Positions 25,451 through 32,966 of a stretch of 64,000 bases of DNA are shown here, piece by piece (within the stretch, counting starts at the first letter, position 1; each line of letters starts with the position of its first letter). The translations under genes and the position numbers were made by a program. Origin of the DNA: Hominilimicola fabiformis (GTDB taxonomy: Bacteria > Bacillota > Clostridia > UBA1381); assembly GCF_020687385.1 (NCBI RefSeq), contig NZ_JAJEQM010000015.1, positions 1 to 64,000 on the forward strand, written 5' to 3'. The notes beneath the pieces are model-generated. The model saw only the letters and a list, made by a program, of their open reading frames with translations, did not search any database and was not told the origin of the DNA.

Positions 25451-25458
25451 AATATCAA

Positions 25459-27813
25459 TTATTGAGCATCAACGAATGTATCGAAGATTACCTTAGCTGA
25501 CTGAGCTCTTGTAGCATTTGAATGTGGTTCAAATGTTGTATCAGTCATACCGTTGATAATACCGGCCTTTTGAAGAGTCATAACTGCTTCAAATGCGTAA
25601 TCTGAGATTTCATGTGAATCCTCAAATGTGATTTCAGCATTTACAGGTTCAAGTGACTTGTTCATGATTTTAGCTGTCTTATATGTCATAAGAGCCATAT
25701 CTTGTCTTGTGATTAGGTCATTAGGACCGAAGTTACCGTCACCGTAGCCTGAAACGATACCAAGTTGACTTGCAACTGATACTGCATTGTAGTACCAAGC
25801 TGTTGAAGGAACGTCTGCGAATGTTGATTCACCTTTGGCGTTAAGAGCGTTGATAGCACCCATTAGAATCTGGCAGTATTCTGCTCTTGTGATGTTTGCA
25901 TTAGGATCGAATGTATATTGATCTCTACCGTTAATCATACCTCTCATAGCAAGTCCGTTGATTGCTGTTCTTGCCCATTCAACTGAGTCAAGATCCTGGA
26001 AGTCTGGCTTGTAGTTAGTATTTGTGTTAGGTGTTGTTACAGCACCTGTGTTACCAGGAGCGATTATGCCAGGGCCACCACCTGAAGTTGTACCGTCATT
26101 ACCACCAGTTGTTGTAGAAGCCTTCTTAACTGTAACCTTTACAGATGCTGACTTTTCGTTACCTTCAGTATCTTTGTATGTTGCTGTGATTGTAACTGTA
26201 CCAGGCTTATCATTTGCAACGTAAGTAGCCTTTGTTTCACCCTTAGAATTGATTTCTGTAGGTGTACCGAAGATTACTGCATACTTTTCATCATCATCTG
26301 TTGTGAATGCAACCTTAGCACCGTCTTTTGCGTTCTTAACTGTAGCTGTTACAGTGAACTTCTTATCAAATTCAACAGTTGTTGATGAAGCCTTAACTGA
26401 GATTGATGGCTCAGATGGCTTAGCTGTCGGCTTAGCAGGTGTTAGAGTGTTATCCTTAGGATCAACAATTTGTTCTGCATTACCTTCAGCATCAATAGCA
26501 TTAACTGTTGTTGAAACATTATTTACAGAGCTATTGTAGATATTGTATGTTAGACCGTTGATAACGTCTGCCATATCAGCATCTGTGTAACCTGAAATTA
26601 GGTTCTTGTATTCAGCTTCTGTTAGAGTTTTACCATTGTATACAGCTTCATAATCTTCACCGTATACAGCATCCTGGTCACCCTTCTTAACATCTACTGT
26701 TAGGTAAACGTCCTTACCTGCATCTTTAGCTGCCTTAATTGCATCACCATAACCAGTTGATACAACGCTCTTCAATGCAACTGTCTTAACAGGGTTAACT
26801 GTAGGAACAGGTTCTGTTGATGGTGTAACTACTGTTGATGCAGCTGTCATACCATCTGATACATATACAGCACCATTGTTATCCTGGATACCTGCTTCGT
26901 CTGTCAATGTTAGTGCAACTGGTGCTGTCAAAGCTGTTGGAAGTGAAATTGTAATTGTAACAAGCTTATTATCAGCAAATGTTACACCCTTACCTGACAT
27001 ATCAAGGAATCCTACATACAAAATACCGTCTGCAACATTTGTTGTTAGTGATTGTGTTGATGCTGATTCTGCTTTTACATTATCAGTTGTAACACCTTCC
27101 GGAACTGTCATTGCGATTGTGAAGTTGCTTAGAGCACCTTCAGTTCCTGATGCAGTTGCATTAACTGTTATTGTCTTGTTATCACTTGAGATTGATGATG
27201 TAAGACCAATACCTTTGCCTACTACTGGAACATCTGTAGGAACAGGTGTTACGTCTGGATTTACTGTAGGAACAGGAGCTATTGTTGGACGTGCAGGTGA
27301 TGTTGGCTTTGGTGTCGGCTTGCCTGATGGTATAACTGTTACTGATGAGGCTTTCATACCATCTGATACATATATAGCACCATTGTTATCCTGGATACCT
27401 GCTTCGTCTGTCAATGTCATTGTCACATCATCTGTAAGAGCTGTTGGAAGTGAAATTGTAATTGTAACAAGCTTATTGTCAGCAAATGTTACACCCTTAC
27501 CTGACATATCAAGGAATCCTACATACAAAATACCGTCTGCAACATTTGTTGTTAGTGATTGTGTTGATGCTGATTCTGCTTTTACATTATCAGTTGTAAC
27601 ACCTTCTGGAACTGTCATTGCGATTGTGAAGTTGCTTAGAGCACCTTCTGTTCCTACGGCTGTTGCATTAACTGTTATTGTTTTGTTGTCTTTTGAAATA
27701 TCTGCACTAAGATCAATTCCCTTTGCATCTGCAGCATTAACTGTAATAGCTGAGAACATTGTGAATATCATTGCCAAAGCACAAATCAAAGAAATGATTT
27801 TTTTGTTCTTCAT
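25459..27813 (-). CDS. SLH-anchored surface protein with two cohesin-like domains
   Basis: A 784-residue secreted protein. A signal peptide (1-28, 'TVNA') is followed by two beta-sandwich domains at about 33-161 and 201-330 joined by a Pro/Thr-rich linker. Their pattern ('NFTIAMTVPEGV', 'DGILYVGF', 'NKLVTITI', 'IQDNNGA') resembles cohesins of cellulosome scaffoldins; this is a pattern call, not a search result. About 345-455 is unrecognised and 468-565 is Ig-like. Three SLH modules (about 605-784) attach it to the wall. Residues 54-127 and 223-296 are identical. The upstream gene encodes a dockerin protein, so the pair could bind each other. Confidence 0.8.
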   Translation of the reverse strand: MKNKKIISLICALAMIFTMFSAITVNAADAKGIDLSADISKDNKTITVNATAVGTEGALSNFTIAMTVPEGVTTDNVKAESASTQSLTTNVADGILYVGFLDMSGKGVTFADNKLVTITISLPTALTDDVTMTLTDEAGIQDNNGAIYVSDGMKASSVTVIPSGKPTPKPTSPARPTIAPVPTVNPDVTPVPTDVPVVGKGIGLTSSISSDNKTITVNATASGTEGALSNFTIAMTVPEGVTTDNVKAESASTQSLTTNVADGILYVGFLDMSGKGVTFADNKLVTITISLPTALTAPVALTLTDEAGIQDNNGAVYVSDGMTAASTVVTPSTEPVPTVNPVKTVALKSVVSTGYGDAIKAAKDAGKDVYLTVDVKKGDQDAVYGEDYEAVYNGKTLTEAEYKNLISGYTDADMADVINGLTYNIYNSSVNNVSTTVNAIDAEGNAEQIVDPKDNTLTPAKPTAKPSEPSISVKASSTTVEFDKKFTVTATVKNAKDGAKVAFTTDDDEKYAVIFGTPTEINSKGETKATYVANDKPGTVTITATYKDTEGNEKSASVKVTVKKASTTTGGNDGTTSGGGPGIIAPGNTGAVTTPNTNTNYKPDFQDLDSVEWARTAINGLAMRGMINGRDQYTFDPNANITRAEYCQILMGAINALNAKGESTFADVPSTAWYYNAVSVASQLGIVSGYGDGNFGPNDLITRQDMALMTYKTAKIMNKSLEPVNAEITFEDSHEISDYAFEAVMTLQKAGIINGMTDTTFEPHSNATRAQSAKVIFDTFVDAQ
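26926..27147 (-). repeat. Copy 2 of cohesin-like domain duplication
   Basis: This 222-base block matches 27433-27654 with only about five differences by eye, and the encoded 74 residues are identical. It indicates recent duplication or gene conversion. Confidence 0.9.
27433..27654 (-). repeat. Copy 1 of cohesin-like domain duplication
   Basis: Partner of the block at 26926-27147. Identity stops sharply on both sides, while the surrounding parts of the two domains still resemble each other in protein sequence. Confidence 0.9.
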
Positions 27814-27863
27814 TCTAATTTACTCCTTTTATCTTATTTGATTTTTTACACAAGATAAACTAA

Positions 27864-28463
27864 TTACTTTAATTGACCTACATTACCGATACCATCTGTC
27901 ATCTTAACAGAATATTTTACGATACAAGTAGCATCTAAAAGATTAATCTTGCTATCATCATTAGCATCAGCTGCGATAAGAGCATCTGCATCTGTTATAG
28001 CTTTAACCTTCATTGCGTGTTGTACAACGCCTGTAGCATCTGAAAGGTTAATCTTTGTGTCTTGGTTAACGTCACCGACAAGAACTGATGAAGCGTTACC
28101 TACTTTGAAGTTTGTTGAATAAACCTGACCGTCGCCACCCATGTAAACTGTGTATTTACCGTCTGCAAGGTCCTTTGGTAGAGCAACTGTTATAGTGTCA
28201 TTGCCGTCTTGTTGGTCGATTTGAAGAACATCGCCTTCAGAAACTTTAACGGTTTCAAGTGTTTTACCAGGCTTAAGAACAAGCAAAGTCTTTTGAGCTG
28301 CTGTGTAACCGCTTGCATCGATTGTCAATGTAGCTGTTTCATGAGTTGCATCTGCTGGTGCATATGTAGCTGAAATACCAGCTGCCATAGCTGATGTTGC
28401 GACTGCAGCTGTAACTGCTGCTACTGCTGCGCATGATAGAAATAGTTTTGAGAATTTCTTCAT
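27864..28463 (-). CDS. Secreted dockerin type I protein
   Basis: A 199-residue exported protein. A signal peptide (1-27, 'SAMA') leads to a beta-rich domain (about 29-122) of unknown family. The C-terminus is a type I dockerin: two EF-hand-like calcium loops, 'DVNQDTKINLSD' (131-142) and 'DANDDSKINLLD' (166-177), each with Asp/Asn at positions 1, 3, 5 and 12 and the helix after it. No enzymatic domain is present, so it may be an adaptor or binding module. It lies 50 bases upstream of the cohesin-like SLH gene in one transcription unit. Confidence 0.85.
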   Translation of the reverse strand: MKKFSKLFLSCAAVAAVTAAVATSAMAAGISATYAPADATHETATLTIDASGYTAAQKTLLVLKPGKTLETVKVSEGDVLQIDQQDGNDTITVALPKDLADGKYTVYMGGDGQVYSTNFKVGNASSVLVGDVNQDTKINLSDATGVVQHAMKVKAITDADALIAADANDDSKINLLDATCIVKYSVKMTDGIGNVGQLK

Positions 28464-28558
28464 TTTGTTTTACCCCTTTTCTAAAATAAATTTTTTGTTT
28501 TTTTGTTTGAGTGTCTATAAAATACGGACACACATACAAGTTACATTCATATATTTAC

Positions 28559-28587
28559 ATTATAAACTATAAGAACAAAAATTTCAA
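28559..28587 (-). promoter_or_regulatory. Promoter of the dockerin/SLH operon
   Basis: Read leftward: TTGAAA (28582-28587), 17-base spacer, TATAAT (28559-28564). The leader of about 90 bases ends with AAAAGGGG before the ATG. Confidence 0.8.
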
Positions 28588-28676
28588 TTCTTTTTTGGTT
28601 TTATGTTATTTTTCGTGATTTTGAATTAAATTAGCATTTATATTTTGTGCATTTTCAACAACTAAGCATCAAAAAA

Positions 28677-28694
28677 GCGAACCTTACGGCTCGC
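28677..28694 (-). terminator. Terminator of the membrane protein gene
   Basis: A seven-bp stem with one G-T pair (GCGAGCC with GGTTCGC on the minus strand), followed by TTTTTTG. Confidence 0.7.
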
Positions 28695-28700
28695 CCTTAA

Positions 28701-29357
28701 TTATTTTGACGCCATTCTAAGCGTTCTGTATTCCCTGCTGCTTACTCTTATAAGCAATTCAGGATTAATCCTTTGAATCATTTGCACAATTTTAGTCACA
28801 TTTCTCGTATCGAACTTAACAATCGGCATATAATAGCACTCTTTTTCAAAAGTTTCTACATATAATATATCCATACTCGAAATGGTTTTCTTCTTATAAA
28901 AGTCTTTCGACTTTTCAAGCACGCGTATATTCTTCACAAAATCAGAATCAGGTGCAACATTTCTCTTTATAAAATTTTTTGTGCCGATAAGCACCTTACT
29001 TATTTCATTAAGAGGTATCTCAACAATTTTCGTTTTCGCCGGTATAAATTCACTCAAAATTTTAACTTTATTATCATAATCATACGGTAAAAAGTCATTA
29101 TTCCAATTTTTCATAAACAAATTCATTCTGTCTGTTGAAATATATGTTGCAAAGACGGTATTAATTCTTATAAGAACATATGTTGACGCCAATATCGTAG
29201 CGATAAACCACGCAATCGAAAACAAATAACTGCCCTTTATAAGATTATATATCACCATTACAAGTGCAAAACACGAAAGCAAACTCAATATTGTAATAAT
29301 CACTATATTGGTTTTTCTGTAACGCGAATTTGTACAAGCTTTTACAGATGATGCCAT
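28701..29357 (-). CDS. Two-pass membrane protein of unknown function
   Basis: A 218-residue protein with two adjacent hydrophobic segments (about 17-40 and 45-66) and a basic soluble C-terminal domain of 150 residues. The soluble part has alternating strands ending in 'RVSSREYRTLRM', which could be PH-like, but I do not recognise it. It starts 20 bases after the NlpC/P60 gene and is probably co-transcribed with it, so a wall-related role is possible by association only. Confidence 0.55.
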   Translation of the reverse strand: MASSVKACTNSRYRKTNIVIITILSLLSCFALVMVIYNLIKGSYLFSIAWFIATILASTYVLIRINTVFATYISTDRMNLFMKNWNNDFLPYDYDNKVKILSEFIPAKTKIVEIPLNEISKVLIGTKNFIKRNVAPDSDFVKNIRVLEKSKDFYKKKTISSMDILYVETFEKECYYMPIVKFDTRNVTKIVQMIQRINPELLIRVSSREYRTLRMASK

Positions 29358-29376
29358 TTCAATCCCCCCTGTATCA

Positions 29377-31884
29377 TTAGTAAACTCTTCTTGCTCCTGC
29401 GTACTGACTGCGGTAATAATCAGTTTCCATAGACTGATATTTTACCACATCACCAGTTCTCGGTGCGTGAATCATCATTCCGTCACCGGCATAAATACCG
29501 ACATGGTGAATGTATCCGTTTTGTTCAAAGAATACAAGATCACCCGGTTGAAGTTCATCTTTATTCACCGCAGTACCGTTCTTAAACTGGTCTTCCGCAA
29601 CACGATTTACGTTTATGCCAAGCGAATTACATACATACTGAACAAGTCCGCTACAGTCAAAGCCGTCCGGAGTTGTTCCGCCCCATACATACGGCACGCC
29701 CAAATACTTCTCAGCCTCGCTCACTATCGCATTACCCTTTTCATTATCGCCCGTAAGCATATGCGTTCTTATAACAGGGTCGCCCGTTGTGTATTCCATT
29801 TTATTTCTGTACTTGGCAAGTTGTCTGTAGCCCTTTGTCGCTTTAACTTGTTTCTGAATGATTTTCTTCTTTGTGACTGTCTGCACGTTGCCGTTTTCGT
29901 CCTCTTCATCAACGTCAACCAATTCTTCATCGTAGAAGTACAAAAGTCCCAAAGCCTCGTCCTCATAAACAAAGTAATATGTATCATCCTTATCAAGAAT
30001 AATTTCATTTATAACAGGCTCTGCCTGAGTTACTTCAAACGTCACGCAATCCTGTGCCTTTTCAACTTTACTTCCACGTCTTAACGCAGTTATATATAAG
30101 AAATACTTACCCGGATCAACACCCTGAATAAGTGCCTCATATTCGTCTTCGACAATCTTGCTCACAACAAGATTTCCGTCCGAGTCATACAAATCGACGT
30201 AAAAATCGTGATACTTGTCGGATTCCCATGCGATTGACACATAGTCGTCATCTGTAACGCCGTTATTGTAAGGAGTAACGATATTAACGCCTGTATCATA
30301 TGCAGTACCGTAGCTTATAAGCACTTCATCGGCACTCAAAGCTTCACCGTCATCTGTGATTGAGCTTACGATAAGTCTGTAATCTCTGCCTGTTTTGAAT
30401 AATTCAGACGGCAATGTAATTTCCGTTGAATTGGTAGTGATATACTCATTTACCGCATATTCATCGTTTTCAACGTCAAACATTTCTATATGATATTCCG
30501 TTGCCGCCTGCATAGCAAGCTCAATTACAACGTCATCGCCTTCTTCATAATTATCTTCCGTTACCGGCGAATTGAGTATCGGTGTTGTAACCTCCTCAAC
30601 AGGTGTTACGCTGTAATCCTTTTGCGGTATTTCAACAGTTGTCTTTTCTTCCGGTACGGCTATTGATGTTGTATCCGTAACTATTTTTGCCTGAATACCA
30701 CCCGATAAGTCTGTTGTTGTATTCAAACCGATAGGAGATGTGTATTGTGTGTCCTGTACAAGAATATCGTTATCGCTTTCAAGCAACTGACGATATACAG
30801 AGAACACATCATAACCCGACTGTGTAATCACATCACTTTCATATTCCTTTTCATTCATAAAATCAAGTGACGAAAGCCATGCCGCCGCATTCATATCGGA
30901 ATCTTCAACATATACAGTCTTGTTATGCTTACTTCTGTATGAGTTTATCATATCAAGAAGAATCATCGACTTTGAACGTTTTACAGATGTGCTGTCATCA
31001 ACACCGCGATAACGCGGATTGTACAATATCGAATCAAGATGTCCTTCCGAGTCGGCATAAAATCTGTAACAACGATTATCAAGATAATCCGCTGTCTTTG
31101 AATAGTCGTCACCCGACTTCATCCCGTTAAAATCAAAGCTTGAACTGTTTGTGTACAAGGCACAAACTCTGTCTGCCTCAACACCTACCATACAAAATTC
31201 CGAATAGTTTGAATCATAAACATACCATTCAAATCCGTATTCTGTCTGGTCAATTCTGTTAGGTTCACCGAACGTATCAAGAATTGTGCTGACATTCGCA
31301 CCGACTCTTATTTCTTTTCCGCCGACTGTCACCATTACATTCTGTGCAAAATAATCATATACAGTGTCGATAAGAGTTTCACATTCTTCTTTTGTAAGCT
31401 CTTTGTTCGGCTCTGTACCGAATTTTGCTGTAATTATGCCTTGTTTCATCATAAACGCATATGCAATTCTGTTTTCATCATCAATATATGCGTTGTCGTA
31501 ACATTCATTCAGAATTGAGTTTGCCTCATCTTCATAAATCGTGTAACTGTCGTTGTATGTAATTATTGTTTTGTATAGGATTGTCATAAAATCCTGTTTT
31601 GTTATACTTTTCTCTTGTTTTGCCTCTTCGGTATCTTCAAAATTAATATATCCCAACACAATAGGTTTTATTAAATTTGTATCAAGTCCCGTTTCGTCAA
31701 GTCCCTGTGGGATTTCGACTTCTTTATCCGTAAGATGTTCATATAAAGCAACTGCCTTATCCAAAGCCTCTGTTTCTGTTATTGCCGAATCGGCAAAAAC
31801 GGTTAATTTTAAGCTGGGTGTAGCTGTTGACAACATTATTCCGGCTAATATAGCACATAATACTGCCTTCTTCCTGACCTTCAA
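29377..31884 (-). CDS. Secreted NlpC/P60 peptidase with CAP-associated domain
   Basis: An 835-residue exported wall hydrolase. After a signal peptide (about 1-32), residues 35-180 are helical. A CAP-associated-type module follows ('GANVSTILDTFGEPNRIDQ', about 195-213), then a degenerate CAP-like segment ('LLDMINSYRSKHNK'), two Fn3-like regions (about 450-640), and a C-terminal NlpC/P60 domain. Catalytic Cys is in 'GFDCSGLVQYV' and His in 'HHVGIYAGDG'. It probably cuts stem peptides. The start is the TTG at 31884: GGAG lies nine bases upstream, while the earlier TTG at 31893 abuts that site. Confidence 0.82.
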   Translation of the reverse strand: MKVRKKAVLCAILAGIMLSTATPSLKLTVFADSAITETEALDKAVALYEHLTDKEVEIPQGLDETGLDTNLIKPIVLGYINFEDTEEAKQEKSITKQDFMTILYKTIITYNDSYTIYEDEANSILNECYDNAYIDDENRIAYAFMMKQGIITAKFGTEPNKELTKEECETLIDTVYDYFAQNVMVTVGGKEIRVGANVSTILDTFGEPNRIDQTEYGFEWYVYDSNYSEFCMVGVEADRVCALYTNSSSFDFNGMKSGDDYSKTADYLDNRCYRFYADSEGHLDSILYNPRYRGVDDSTSVKRSKSMILLDMINSYRSKHNKTVYVEDSDMNAAAWLSSLDFMNEKEYESDVITQSGYDVFSVYRQLLESDNDILVQDTQYTSPIGLNTTTDLSGGIQAKIVTDTTSIAVPEEKTTVEIPQKDYSVTPVEEVTTPILNSPVTEDNYEEGDDVVIELAMQAATEYHIEMFDVENDEYAVNEYITTNSTEITLPSELFKTGRDYRLIVSSITDDGEALSADEVLISYGTAYDTGVNIVTPYNNGVTDDDYVSIAWESDKYHDFYVDLYDSDGNLVVSKIVEDEYEALIQGVDPGKYFLYITALRRGSKVEKAQDCVTFEVTQAEPVINEIILDKDDTYYFVYEDEALGLLYFYDEELVDVDEEDENGNVQTVTKKKIIQKQVKATKGYRQLAKYRNKMEYTTGDPVIRTHMLTGDNEKGNAIVSEAEKYLGVPYVWGGTTPDGFDCSGLVQYVCNSLGINVNRVAEDQFKNGTAVNKDELQPGDLVFFEQNGYIHHVGIYAGDGMMIHAPRTGDVVKYQSMETDYYRSQYAGARRVY

Positions 31885-31924
31885 ACACCTCAACTCCTTT
31901 TTAACAGATTAATTTACAGTTTAC

Positions 31925-31953
31925 ATTATATCAAATGTAACCGTAATTGTCTA
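31925..31953 (-). promoter_or_regulatory. Promoter of the NlpC/P60 gene
   Basis: Read leftward: TAGACA (31948-31953), 17-base spacer ending TGA (extended -10), TATAAT (31925-31930). Confidence 0.7.
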
Positions 31954-32058
31954 TAAACAAATTGTTAATTTTTTATGACCAAAATAATGGTTTAATACCT
32001 TTATTTTCACAAAAATTTGTGATACAATATCCGTACTATGGTTTTTGGAGGTTTAAAT

Positions 32059-32925
32059 ATGAAAAAGGGCATAGCATTTGCAATACTTGCGGCGGCATTA
32101 TACGCCATCAACGCTCCGTTTTCAAAAATATTGCTCGACTGCATTCCGCCGACTTTAATGGCGGGTTTTCTTTATGTCGGTGCAGGAATAGGAATGATTA
32201 TAATTGCACTCGTCCGCAAAATCAGAAAAACAGAAACAAACGAATTAAAACTGACAAAATCGGAATTGCCGTACACTGTGGCAATGATACTTTTGGACGT
32301 AGCCGCACCGATTTGCTTGATGTTCGGATTGAACGCGACAACCGCCGCCAATGCGTCACTGCTCAACAATTTTGAAATTGTCGCAACGGCAATTATCGCA
32401 CTTATGATATTCAAAGAAAAAATCAGTCCGCGATTGTGGTTCGGTATATTGTTTATAACGGTTTCATGCGGAATTTTATCATTTGAAGATTTATCAAGTC
32501 TGCAATTTACGTACGGCTCACTGTTCGTACTTCTTGCCGCTGTCTGTTGGGGATTTGAAAACAACTGTACAAGAAAACTATCTTCAAAAGACCCGCTTCA
32601 AATCGTTTTACTTAAAGGTATTTTTTCAGGCTTAGGCTCGATAATTATAGGCTTGTGCATAGGTGAACGTTTAACTGTGCTTTGGAGCATGATCCCCGTG
32701 CTTTTGGTCGGATTTATCGCATACGGATTGAGTATATATTTTTATGTCTACGCTCAAAGGCTTCTCGGTGCGGCACGGACAAGTGCTTATTACGCAATTT
32801 CTCCGTTTATAGCCGCTATCCTGTCATTGATTATATTCAAGCAAATTCCTACGGCTACTTATTTTATAGCATTAATTTTTATGGTAATCGGTGCTTGGCT
32901 TTCTTCAAATGACAACAAAAATTAA
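32059..32925 (+). CDS. EamA/DMT-family transporter
   Basis: A 288-residue membrane protein with about ten hydrophobic segments in two EamA repeats. The first repeat carries 'AALYAINAPFSKILL' and the second 'AVCWGFENNCTRKLS'. 'GARTSAYYAISPFIAAILS' near the end is typical of DMT exporters. The substrate is unknown. The start ATG at 32059 has GGAGG seven bases upstream; an in-frame ATG at 32038 has none. A weak -10 TACAAT lies at 32023-32028. Confidence 0.88.
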   Translation: MKKGIAFAILAAALYAINAPFSKILLDCIPPTLMAGFLYVGAGIGMIIIALVRKIRKTETNELKLTKSELPYTVAMILLDVAAPICLMFGLNATTAANASLLNNFEIVATAIIALMIFKEKISPRLWFGILFITVSCGILSFEDLSSLQFTYGSLFVLLAAVCWGFENNCTRKLSSKDPLQIVLLKGIFSGLGSIIIGLCIGERLTVLWSMIPVLLVGFIAYGLSIYFYVYAQRLLGAARTSAYYAISPFIAAILSLIIFKQIPTATYFIALIFMVIGAWLSSNDNKN

Positions 32926-32927
32926 AC

Positions 32928-32965
32928 AAGAGGTGACGGTCTTTTCAGACTGTCACCTCTTTTAA
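32928..32965. terminator. Bidirectional terminator between convergent genes
   Basis: A 14-bp stem with one mismatch (32928-32941, 32948-32961), T-rich on both sides, between the DMT transporter and the P-type ATPase. Confidence 0.8.
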
Positions 32966-32966
32966 T

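Noticed and set aside
26876-27841. A 321-codon plus-strand frame over the SLH protein
   Set aside because: It is the antisense reflection of the repetitive cohesin-like coding sequence, has no ribosome site, and shares its repeat structure.
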